A stretch of 7,866 nt of DNA from a bacterium (GTDB lineage Bacteria > Bacillota_I > Bacilli_A > RFN20 > CAG-826), in the NCBI GenBank assembly GCA_019421105.1, contig JAHZFY010000037.1, positions 1 through 7,866 of the forward strand. The letters run 5' to 3'. The position numbers and the translations under genes are program-made. The notes beneath the pieces were generated by a model that saw nothing but the letters and a program-made list of their open reading frames with translations, did not search any database and was not told the DNA's origin. This document shows, piece by piece, positions 1 to 6,094 of the stretch (position 1 is its first letter; every line of letters starts with the position of its first letter).

Positions 1-12
1 GCTTATAAGTAC

Positions 13-50
13 AAAAAAAGCTGTTAGAAACACTTTAGTTTCTTAACAGC
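13..50 (-). terminator. Rho-independent terminator of htpG
   Basis: Read on the minus strand, an arm GCTGTTAAGAAA (50-39) and an arm TTTCTAACAGC (30-20) form an 11-bp stem with a single bulged base and an 8-nt loop. The stem is followed directly by seven T residues (19-13). It lies 17 bp past the htpG stop codon, so htpG transcription should end here. Confidence 0.9.
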
Positions 51-67
51 CCCTTATTTTGATTTGA

Positions 68-1990
68 TTACTTTATTGATTTGATCATCAAATCATTTAA
101 CTTTTTAACAAATTCTTTTTTGTCTTTAATTTCAAAGCCTTCGAGCATTAAAGCTTCATCATATAATATTGATGCATAGTTTTTAGCTTCTTCATCATCT
201 TTTATATTTGTTAAGGCTTTAAATAAATCATGATCAGGATTGATTTCTAATACTTTGCTAGATTTAACTTCTTGACCTTTTTCTAAGCCTGGTTGTTCGT
301 TGAGTGTTTTTTCCATTGATAAAGAAAGACCTTGTTTTGTGGAAATACAAACAGGAGCATCAACAAGTTTATTAGAAAGTGTAACTTCATCAACAACGCC
401 TGTTAATCCTTCTTTTAAATTATCTAATAAACGTTTATGGGTGATGGTTAATGATTCTAGTTTTTCTTTTTCTTTTTCATCTAACACATCTGCATCATCA
501 CTAGAAATGGATTTAAATTCGACTTTATCGTAATTAAATAACATCATAATAGCGAATTCATCAATCTTTTTATCTAATAACAACACATCAATTTCTTCTT
601 TTTTATATTTTTCAATTTGAGGTAACATCTTGATTTGATCAAGTGTTTCACCAGCCGCAAAATAGATGTATTTTTGATCTTTTTTCATATTCTCTTTATA
701 TTGTTTTAAAGAGATTGACTCATCGTTTTTATTCAATGAATGGAAAATCAATAAATCTTGGAGCAAATCTTTTTTGCCACCATAAGTGGAATAGATGCCA
801 TATTTAATGTGTTCGCCATAAATTTCAAAGAATTTTTTATATGTTTCAAAATCGTTTTCTTTAACATCTTTTAATTTTTCGATGATCTTTTTTTCGATGT
901 TAGTCGCAATTTTTTCCATGATAGGGGATTTTTGTAACATTTCTCTTGAGATGTTTAAATTAAAATCATCACTATCGACTAAACCGCGAACAAATTTTAA
1001 ATAATCTGGCACTAATTCGGCACATTTATCTTTGATAAAAATACCTTTAGCGTATAGCATTAATCCCTTTTCATAGTTTTCAGAGTATAAATTGTAAGGT
1101 GCGTGAGATGGAATAAATATTAATGATTTATAATCCAACATTCCTTCAACTGAAATATTTAAGTTAATCAAAGGTTTTTCAAAATCGTTGAATTTATTTT
1201 TATAAAACTCATCTAAGTCTTCTTGCTTTATTTCTGATTTTGGTTTTTTCCAAATAGGAGTCATAGAGTTTAATATGCAATCTTCTTTTACATCATGATA
1301 TTTGCCTTCGATTGGTTTATTATTTTCATCGACATCTTGAATAGATTTATCCATCATCATCTTGATAGGATAACGAATGTAATCTGAATATTTTTTGATT
1401 AAATTTTCAATGACGTGTTGATTTAAGAATGGATTATAATCAACTTCTTTTGTTGATTTTTTTAAATGTAAGATGATAGTGGTGACTACATCATTTTTTT
1501 CAACATCTTCAATACTAAATTCTTCAACGCCATCACTTACAAATTTATGGCCGTTTTCTTCATTGATAGTCTTGGTAACAACTTCAATTTTATTAGCGAT
1601 CATAAAAGCTGAATAAAAGCCAACACCAAATTGTCCGATGATATTTAAATCTTGTTCGTTTTTAGCTTTTTTAAATTTTTCAATAAAATCTTTTGAACCT
1701 GATTTAGCAATTGTGCCTAAATTAGCAATTAAATCTTCTTTAGACATTCCTATACCATTATCAATTATTGATAATGTTCTCTCATCTTTATCAATTTCAA
1801 TTCTTATAAAATGATCCAATGTTGGAATTTTACCTTGGCTTGAAATAGACATGTAACGATACTTATCAATTGCGTCAGATGCATTAGACACTAATTCTCT
1901 TAAAAAGATTTCATTATTAGTGTAAATAGAGTTGATCATTAAATTTAATAATTGTTTAGATTCAGTTTGAAACTTAATTGTTTCCTTCAT
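68..1990 (-). CDS. htpG: Molecular chaperone HtpG (Hsp90 family)
   Basis: ATP-dependent cytosolic chaperone of the Hsp90 family, working as a homodimer on late-folding or stress-damaged proteins. The product is 640 aa, the usual bacterial HtpG length. The N-terminal GHKL ATPase domain carries the expected motifs: RELVSNASDA (residues 31-40, with catalytic Glu32 and Mg-binding Asn36), DNGIGM (77-82), the lid segment LGTIAKSGS (91-99) and GQFGVGF (119-125). The middle domain holds the conserved FNLNISREMLQ stretch, and the C-terminal dimerisation domain is complete. There is no MEEVD tail, as normal for bacteria. The start is fixed by AGGAGGT (minus strand, 2005-1999) placed 8 nt before ATG. 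The gene is monocistronic: it has its own terminator downstream and a CIRCE-overlapped promoter upstream, which implies HrcA-controlled heat induction. Identification is secure; the regulation is inferred from the operator. Confidence 0.98.
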   Translation of the reverse strand: MKETIKFQTESKQLLNLMINSIYTNNEIFLRELVSNASDAIDKYRYMSISSQGKIPTLDHFIRIEIDKDERTLSIIDNGIGMSKEDLIANLGTIAKSGSKDFIEKFKKAKNEQDLNIIGQFGVGFYSAFMIANKIEVVTKTINEENGHKFVSDGVEEFSIEDVEKNDVVTTIILHLKKSTKEVDYNPFLNQHVIENLIKKYSDYIRYPIKMMMDKSIQDVDENNKPIEGKYHDVKEDCILNSMTPIWKKPKSEIKQEDLDEFYKNKFNDFEKPLINLNISVEGMLDYKSLIFIPSHAPYNLYSENYEKGLMLYAKGIFIKDKCAELVPDYLKFVRGLVDSDDFNLNISREMLQKSPIMEKIATNIEKKIIEKLKDVKENDFETYKKFFEIYGEHIKYGIYSTYGGKKDLLQDLLIFHSLNKNDESISLKQYKENMKKDQKYIYFAAGETLDQIKMLPQIEKYKKEEIDVLLLDKKIDEFAIMMLFNYDKVEFKSISSDDADVLDEKEKEKLESLTITHKRLLDNLKEGLTGVVDEVTLSNKLVDAPVCISTKQGLSLSMEKTLNEQPGLEKGQEVKSSKVLEINPDHDLFKALTNIKDDEEAKNYASILYDEALMLEGFEIKDKKEFVKKLNDLMIKSIK

Positions 1991-2021
1991 TTTTACTTAC
2001 CTCCTATTAATGACAATTACA

Positions 2022-2049
2022 ATTATAATCGTTATTTTAGCAGTTGCAA
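2022..2049 (-). promoter_or_regulatory. Sigma-A-type promoter of htpG
   Basis: On the minus strand, TTGCAA (2049-2044) and a perfect TATAAT (2027-2022) are separated by 16 bp. This predicts a transcript start near 2015 and a leader of about 25 nt containing the AGGAGGT ribosome site. The -35 box lies inside the CIRCE element, so a bound HrcA repressor would block RNA polymerase. Confidence 0.75.
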
Positions 2050-2063
2050 GTATAGAGTGCTAA
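2037..2063. promoter_or_regulatory. CIRCE operator (HrcA binding site) upstream of htpG
   Basis: The known CIRCE consensus is TTAGCACTC, nine bases, GAGTGCTAA. Here the left arm is TTAGCAGTT (2037-2045, 7 of 9 matching), the spacer is exactly nine bases (2046-2054), and the right arm GAGTGCTAA (2055-2063) matches perfectly. The element overlaps the -35 box of the htpG promoter. The element is palindromic and lies about 80 bp before the divergent bPH gene, so it could also affect that gene, although no clear promoter for that gene overlaps it. Confidence 0.88.
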
Positions 2064-2143
2064 AAAATTAAAAATGATTGTTTCAATATTTAAAATTCCC
2101 ATTTTGTATGCCATAATTAAATTAATATTTAAAGGAAATAAGT

Positions 2144-2800
2144 ATGAAAAAAATTGACGAAAATTACTTTTTAAAAAAAGAAGATGTTAATAATTCTAGT
2201 ATCGATGATGTTTTAGATGATAACGAAAAGATTTTATGGAGAAGCAAACCTTTAAAAAAATCATATGTTTTAAATTCTATTTTTAAAATGTTGCCTATTG
2301 CTTTGATATGGTTAATTTTTGACGCTGGCTTTTTATTTGTACTTTTTACATTTATGAATGAAATACCAACTCATTTTATTATTATGATTTGTGTATTTTT
2401 TGTCTTGCATTTAGCTCCTGTTTGGATATGGCTTTTTAACATGATAAGCGCTTTTAAAAGACATAAGATAGAAGAATACGCATTCACTGATAAAAGGATT
2501 TTAGTGAAAAAAGGATTTATTGGTAGCGATGTAAGAAGTATCTTATATTCTTCTATTGTAAGCGTTAATTTAAAAGTTGGATTAGTTGAAAAGATGTGTC
2601 ATGTAGGAGATATCTATATTGTCAGTCAAAATGAAAAAGTTGTTTTAGAAGATATAAAAGATCCTTTATTTATCGTTAGCAAATTACAAAAAATTTCTAA
2701 TGACATTAAATCCGATATATATTATCCAAACGCTTTAAGACCAGATATTAATCCTGGCTATAATACAACCTATGACCCAAATACAAAGGATGATAAATAA
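2144..2800 (+). CDS. Bacterial PH-domain (bPH/DUF304-like) membrane protein
   Basis: Predicted membrane protein of 218 aa with the layout of the YdbS/DUF304 type bacterial PH-domain family. The N-terminal motif EKILWRSKP (28-36) is followed by two hydrophobic helices (about 45-70 and 77-104). A C-terminal PH-like domain (about 110-188) contains the family signature YAFTDKRILVKKGF (112-125), ILYSSIVSVNL (133-143) and the GDIYI strand (155-159). The tail (190-218) is polar and rich in Pro, Asn and Asp. The biochemical role of such domains is not settled; membrane or cell-envelope association is all that can be said. The start ATG follows AAAGGA (2131-2136) by 7 nt. A promoter is not clear: CATAAT (2112-2117) is a possible -10 box without a convincing -35. 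The next gene begins 1 bp after this stop, so the two are probably co-transcribed and perhaps translationally coupled. Confidence 0.8.
   Translation: MKKIDENYFLKKEDVNNSSIDDVLDDNEKILWRSKPLKKSYVLNSIFKMLPIALIWLIFDAGFLFVLFTFMNEIPTHFIIMICVFFVLHLAPVWIWLFNMISAFKRHKIEEYAFTDKRILVKKGFIGSDVRSILYSSIVSVNLKVGLVEKMCHVGDIYIVSQNEKVVLEDIKDPLFIVSKLQKISNDIKSDIYYPNALRPDINPGYNTTYDPNTKDDK
2785..2790 (+). promoter_or_regulatory. Ribosome binding site inside the end of the bPH gene, deciding the downstream start
   Basis: AAAGGA lies within the last codons of the bPH gene, 11 nt before ATG at 2802. It favours 2802 over the in-frame ATG codons at 2772 and 2790, which lie before or at the site. The arrangement is typical of translational coupling. 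Confidence 0.55.
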
Positions 2801-2801
2801 T

Positions 2802-3266
2802 ATGTCTAATGCATATTCAGATATGAAAAACACTAAGATTAAAGTAATTCTTAGAGTTGCCATCGCAACTATTATTCCTATTCTTGCAAACACTATCTAT
2901 ACTTTTTATAGCTATACTAATAATGATGAGTTAAATTATTTTATATCTTTGGCATTATGGATTTTTACTGGACTTTATGCTTTAGTCATGTTTGGTTTAT
3001 TGATAGATTCACTTTTTATTAAAGTGATTTATTTGAATATAGATGGTAACGACGTTGTTATTTACGCCGGAATAATTAATTTTGAATTATTCATAAATGA
3101 TAAATTGGTTGATTACAAAACTTCTATTTTGCCGCCTATTCAATTAAACACAGTTTTGCCAATTGGGTCATATCTAAATGTGGATATAATGTCCTTTAAT
3201 AAAACTATTGTTAAGGCAAATAATAGAATTGTTTATTTTAATGGCAAGAATAAAAAATATATTTAA
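2802..3266 (+). CDS. Hypothetical two-helix membrane protein
   Basis: I do not recognise a family. The 154-aa product has a short polar basic start, a first hydrophobic helix (about 14-36), a second longer one (about 46-78), and a C-terminal soluble part (about 79-154). The soluble part reads as alternating short strands with Gly, Asn and Asp turns, for example INFELFINDKLV (91-103), and suggests a small beta-rich domain. It follows the bPH gene with a 1-bp gap, so the two are likely an operon and the products may act together at the membrane. ATG at 2802 is chosen because AAAGGA precedes it. An upstream in-frame ATG at 2772 would add ten residues and overlap the previous gene by 29 bp. No terminator hairpin is visible after the TAA stop. 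Confidence 0.65.
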   Translation: MSNAYSDMKNTKIKVILRVAIATIIPILANTIYTFYSYTNNDELNYFISLALWIFTGLYALVMFGLLIDSLFIKVIYLNIDGNDVVIYAGIINFELFINDKLVDYKTSILPPIQLNTVLPIGSYLNVDIMSFNKTIVKANNRIVYFNGKNKKYI

Positions 3267-3322
3267 TTTTTAGACCTTATACATTTTTTAGATTAAAAAC
3301 TATATTTATATTTAGTTTTATA

Positions 3323-3350
3323 TTGACAATATAAAAAATATGAATATAAT
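3323..3350 (+). promoter_or_regulatory. Perfect-consensus sigma-A promoter for a leaderless transcript
   Basis: TTGACA (3323-3328) and TATAAT (3345-3350) are both exact consensus hexamers with a 16-bp spacer. Transcription should begin around 3357-3361, that is 0 to 4 nt before ATG at 3361. The ATG at 3340 falls between the two boxes and would not be on this transcript. No Shine-Dalgarno sequence precedes either ATG. Confidence 0.8.
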
Positions 3351-3360
3351 CGCTTTCGTT

Positions 3361-5346
3361 ATGAAAAAAAGTATAGATGTCGAAACATTATTTAAAAAGG
3401 AAAAAGTTTTTAAAATACTGTTAAAAATTGCTCCTCCTGTCATGTTAGCACAGCTTATACAAGCTTTATATAACATCGTTGACAGTTTATTTATTGGTGC
3501 TTATCAAGAAAGTGGACTAACTGCTTTATCCATTGTATATCCCATTCAACTTTTAATGATTGCTTTAGCAGTCGGAAGCGGAGTTGGTTTAAATACAGTA
3601 ATATCATCTAAATTAGGTCAGGGGAAGAAAAAAGAAGCCGATGAATATGCTGGTGTGGGTAGTGTTTTAGCTATCGTTTTATGGGCTATTTTTGCATTGA
3701 TAACTTGGTTTATTATGCCATATTATGCAGACTTATTTACTGATTCTAACCAAGTGATAAATGATGTAGTTATATATGGCAGAGTGGTATGCGTATTTTC
3801 CTTTGGTATATTTTTAGAAAGCATATATGAAAAAATCATTCAAGCTAAGGGAAATATGAGATTACCGATGATTGCTCAAATGGTTGGTGCGCTTGTTAAT
3901 ATAGCTTTAGATGCATTGTTAATATTTGGTTTTTTAAATGTCCCAGCATTAGGTATATTAGGTGCGGCAATAGCAACAGTAGTTGGACAGTTTGTTTCAG
4001 CTGTGGTTGTCTTTAAAAGAGGATTTTATAAATCCCCTAACATTAAAAAGTACCCTGAATATATTAAAAATATATTCATTTTAGGCCTTCCAAATATATT
4101 AATGCAAGCAGCTTATACAATTTATATTTTAGGTTTAAATTTAATTTTATCTAGATTTGGTGATGATGCTGTTACTGCCTTAGGGTTATATTATAAATGG
4201 CAAACTTTCTTTTTTATTCCATTAGGTGCTATGCAAACATGCATTGTTCCAGTTTTAAGTTTTAATTACGCTAGTAAAAATTTAACTAGATGTAAGTCAA
4301 TATTGATTACCTCGGTTTTATTAGGTATGGCATTGATGAGTTTAGGCACATTATGTTTTGAAACGATACCTGGATTATTATTGAACGCTTTTTCAAATAA
4401 ACAAGAAGTCATCGATATCGGAACGATTGGATTTAGAATTATTGGATTAAGTTTTATTCCTCAGGTCACATCTTTAATTTTCCCTGTATTTTTTCAAGCT
4501 ATTGGAAAAGGAATTAAGAGCACGTTATTAACGATTACAAGAACTATATTGTTATTTTTACCATTAGGATATTTATTTTCTTTAATTGGTTTAAATTATT
4601 TTTGGTTAGCGTTTCCTGTTACTGAAATAGTTACAACCTTAGTTGGGTTTATATTGTATTTAGATTATAAAAGAAAACCATATAAACTTGAGTATAAGTT
4701 TAATAAAGAAATTGGTCATGGTAAACCAATAATTCAAGAATCAAAGCCTGGTGTAATTATTACCATTTCAAGAAGTCATGGCTCTTTAGGAAAAGAAATA
4801 GGGCATTTAGTGGCCGAAAAGTTGAATATTCCTTTTTATTTTAAAGATGTTGTTGCATTAGCCGCTCAAGAAAGCGGACTATCTAAAGAGTATATTGATT
4901 ATGTTCATGGAACATATTCTAAAAAGATTTATTCTTTATACATGTCTTCAAGAGTTTCTTCATACACAATTAAAGCTCAAGAAAGCGTCATTAAAAAAAT
5001 TGCAAATGCAGGAAGTTGTGTCATCGTAGGAAGATGTGCAGACTATATTTTAAAGGATAATGAAAATGTCATTAAAATTTTTATTGACGCTAATAAACAA
5101 ATAAGAATCAAACGCATCATGGAAATATATGGGGATAATAAAAAAGAAGCTGAAAAAAATATGAACGCTTCTGATAAAGCAAGAGCTAATTATTATAAAG
5201 AAGTCAGCAATAAAAAATGGGATGATATTGATAACTATGATTTATTTATAGACTCTTCAAATGGAGTGGATGAATGTGTAGATAAAATAATTTATTTTAT
5301 TAACAATAAAAAAGATGAACAACTTAATGTTCATCAGCAAGTATAA
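3361..5346 (+). CDS. MATE-family efflux transporter fused to a cytidylate-kinase-like domain
   Basis: The 661-aa product has two parts. Residues about 15-445 form a full-length MATE-type transporter (MepA/DinF-like) with some twelve hydrophobic helices, opening with PPVMLAQLIQALYNIVDSLF. The family exports cationic drugs or metabolites using Na+ or H+ gradients; the substrate here is unknown. After a short polar linker, residues about 464-650 match the cytidylate-kinase-like family (Cytidylate_kin2 type): strand VIITISRSHG, glycine-rich loop GSLGKE (474-479), VIVGRCADYIL (554-564), and DKARANYY (605-612) followed by the W, YDLFIDSS pattern. The domain should face the cytoplasm. Its phosphate loop is atypical, lacking Ser/Thr after Lys478, so activity is uncertain. 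ATG 3361 is preferred over in-frame ATG 3340, which would add seven residues, because the promoter -10 box covers codons after 3340. The 3' end overlaps the convergent gene by 13 bp. Both domain calls are firm; how they work together is not known. Confidence 0.88.
   Translation: MKKSIDVETLFKKEKVFKILLKIAPPVMLAQLIQALYNIVDSLFIGAYQESGLTALSIVYPIQLLMIALAVGSGVGLNTVISSKLGQGKKKEADEYAGVGSVLAIVLWAIFALITWFIMPYYADLFTDSNQVINDVVIYGRVVCVFSFGIFLESIYEKIIQAKGNMRLPMIAQMVGALVNIALDALLIFGFLNVPALGILGAAIATVVGQFVSAVVVFKRGFYKSPNIKKYPEYIKNIFILGLPNILMQAAYTIYILGLNLILSRFGDDAVTALGLYYKWQTFFFIPLGAMQTCIVPVLSFNYASKNLTRCKSILITSVLLGMALMSLGTLCFETIPGLLLNAFSNKQEVIDIGTIGFRIIGLSFIPQVTSLIFPVFFQAIGKGIKSTLLTITRTILLFLPLGYLFSLIGLNYFWLAFPVTEIVTTLVGFILYLDYKRKPYKLEYKFNKEIGHGKPIIQESKPGVIITISRSHGSLGKEIGHLVAEKLNIPFYFKDVVALAAQESGLSKEYIDYVHGTYSKKIYSLYMSSRVSSYTIKAQESVIKKIANAGSCVIVGRCADYILKDNENVIKIFIDANKQIRIKRIMEIYGDNKKEAEKNMNASDKARANYYKEVSNKKWDDIDNYDLFIDSSNGVDECVDKIIYFINNKKDEQLNVHQQV
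5308..5335 (-). terminator. Rho-independent terminator of the secreted-protein gene, inside the transporter coding sequence
   Basis: On the minus strand, GATGAACA (5335-5328), a 6-nt loop and TGTTCATC (5321-5314) form a perfect 8-bp stem, followed by a T run with one added A (TTTTTTA, 5313-5307). The TGA stop of the minus-strand gene overlaps the first arm. On the plus strand the same bases encode the last codons of the transporter fusion, and the hairpin is not followed by T residues there, so it should stop only minus-strand transcription. Confidence 0.7.
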
Positions 5347-5891
5347 GTTATTTTGATATTATCACATTTAACATATGGCCATCCAAGAGTTGAAGGGTCT
5401 TTCCAAGATATAAAAGTAACCTCTTTTTCATAATCGGCAGACCAATTTCTGCTTGCTCCATCAATACCACTTTTTTTAACTTGGTAATTGACATTATAAG
5501 CTTTACATCCATCATACCAAGCACCAATTGTATCAAACGATGCATCCATATACGATTGAACCCATGTTCCTTTTTGATCATAAGTAAAATGCTTTACGCC
5601 ATTAATAGGTGTTAAGTTTTTTAAATAGCCATTCTTTTTTAATGCTATAGAAGAACCATCAATCCCAAAATTACGATACGCAAACCAAATAGTATTGCCA
5701 TCATTTGTCTTAACAAAAAATTCACCTTCTCCATATTTAGGTGCATTATGAGTATTTATTACCAATTGATATTCGATTGCATTGGCTTTAGTCAATACTT
5801 TTTCATTATTTGTTTTTATGGTTATCAATGATGTTAATACAATAGCGTTACTTAGAGTTAACATCGTTATAGTTTTTATCCTTTTATTCAT
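5334..5891 (-). CDS. Small secreted protein of unknown function
   Basis: I do not recognise a family. The 185-aa product begins MNKRIK followed by a hydrophobic stretch (about 8-25) and an AxA-type cleavage site ANA (36-38), so it is probably exported by Sec with a mature form of about 147 aa. The mature part is rich in Tyr, Trp, Asn, Gly and Lys and looks beta-stranded. It contains three cysteines (129, 176 and the very last residue, 185). A short motif occurs twice, GIDGSS (76-81) and GIDGAS (142-147), hinting at an internal duplication or a repeated turn. ATG at 5891 is chosen because AAAGGAG (minus strand, 5905-5899) precedes it by 7 nt and because the signal peptide begins there; an ATG at 5930 would add 13 residues before the basic start. 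It is transcribed toward the transporter gene, overlaps it by 13 bp and ends with TGA. Confidence 0.8.
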   Translation of the reverse strand: MNKRIKTITMLTLSNAIVLTSLITIKTNNEKVLTKANAIEYQLVINTHNAPKYGEGEFFVKTNDGNTIWFAYRNFGIDGSSIALKKNGYLKNLTPINGVKHFTYDQKGTWVQSYMDASFDTIGAWYDGCKAYNVNYQVKKSGIDGASRNWSADYEKEVTFISWKDPSTLGWPYVKCDNIKITYTC

Positions 5892-5898
5892 AATAAAA

Positions 5899-5905
5899 CT
5901 CCTTT
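5899..5905 (-). promoter_or_regulatory. Ribosome binding site deciding the secreted-protein start
   Basis: Reads AAAGGAG on the minus strand, 7 nt before ATG at 5891, and supports this start over the longer reading from 5930. Confidence 0.8.
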
Positions 5906-5917
5906 GTTTTCCTAATA

Positions 5918-5946
5918 AGTATATAGGCACGAGGAATTAAAAGTTA
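5918..5946 (-). promoter_or_regulatory. Possible promoter of the secreted-protein gene
   Basis: On the minus strand TATACT (5923-5918, 5 of 6 matching) lies 17 bp after TAACTT (5946-5941, a weak -35, 3 of 6). This gives a start near 5911 and a leader of about 20 nt containing the ribosome site. The weak -35 suggests that an activator may be needed. Confidence 0.4.
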
Positions 5947-5967
5947 TCTAATGTTAAAAATATTTAA

Positions 5968-5993
5968 AATAGATAAAAATTAAATTATCTATT
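5968..5993. repeat. Perfect 9-bp inverted repeat in the divergent intergenic region
   Basis: AATAGATAA (5968-5976) and TTATCTATT (5985-5993) are exact reverse complements around an 8-bp spacer. A further copy of the core TTATCTA lies at 5944-5950, overlapping the possible -35 box of the secreted-protein gene. There is no GC-rich stem or T run to make it a good terminator, so it may be an operator. Chance is a real alternative in such AT-rich DNA. Confidence 0.4.
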
Positions 5994-6002
5994 AAAAAGA
6001 GA

Positions 6003-6012
6003 ATTGTACAAT
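6003..6012. repeat. 10-bp palindrome before the oxidoreductase promoter
   Basis: ATTGTACAAT is a perfect 10-bp palindrome ending 5 bp before the presumed -35 box of the oxidoreductase gene. It could be a regulator half-site or occur by chance; nothing in the window identifies a cognate regulator. Confidence 0.3.
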
Positions 6013-6017
6013 CAGGC

Positions 6018-6048
6018 TTGTTTTGATGATGTATTTTAATGTTATAAT
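6018..6048 (+). promoter_or_regulatory. Promoter of the oxidoreductase gene
   Basis: A perfect TATAAT (6043-6048) follows TTGTTT (6018-6023) at a rather long 19-bp spacing. Transcription would start near 6055 and give a leader of about 40 nt ending in AAGGAGGA. The upstream in-frame ATG codons at 6023-6031 lie before this start, so they would not be translated. Confidence 0.6.
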
Positions 6049-6082
6049 ATATTTGACACAAGACATAATAATCTTAAACAAT

Positions 6083-6090
6083 AAGGAGGA
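6083..6090 (+). promoter_or_regulatory. Ribosome binding site deciding the oxidoreductase start
   Basis: AAGGAGGA ends 4 nt before ATG at 6095. It is the strongest Shine-Dalgarno match among the plus-strand genes here and sets the start at MRKIRVV rather than at the in-frame ATG 72 bp upstream. Confidence 0.9.
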
Positions 6091-6094
6091 AAAT

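Noticed and set aside
300..533. Plus-strand open frame of 77 codons inside htpG
   Set aside because: It is antisense to a conserved part of htpG, has a low-complexity Ser/Thr-rich product and no ribosome site; a by-product of the opposite-strand codon use.
3296..3319. Inverted repeat AAAACTA/TAGTTTT before the transporter promoter
   Set aside because: Only 7 bp, entirely A/T apart from one pair, with no T run after it; too likely by chance in this AT-rich gap to call a terminator or operator.
3340..3360. Seven-codon N-terminal extension of the transporter from ATG 3340
   Set aside because: It would start between the -35 and -10 boxes of a perfect promoter and has no ribosome site; family alignment does not require these residues.
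5334..5336. TGA read as tryptophan (Mycoplasma-type code)
   Set aside because: All tryptophans in the window are TGG, no long frame is broken by internal TGA, and the TGA here ends a gene at its terminator; the standard code fits.
5348..5581. Minus-strand open frame within the secreted-protein gene
   Set aside because: It overlaps the secreted-protein gene in another frame, with no ribosome site; the outer gene has a signal peptide and a good start.
6053..6058. Exact TTGACA before the oxidoreductase gene
   Set aside because: No -10-like hexamer lies 15-19 bp downstream; the upstream TATAAT at 6043-6048 is a better promoter element.
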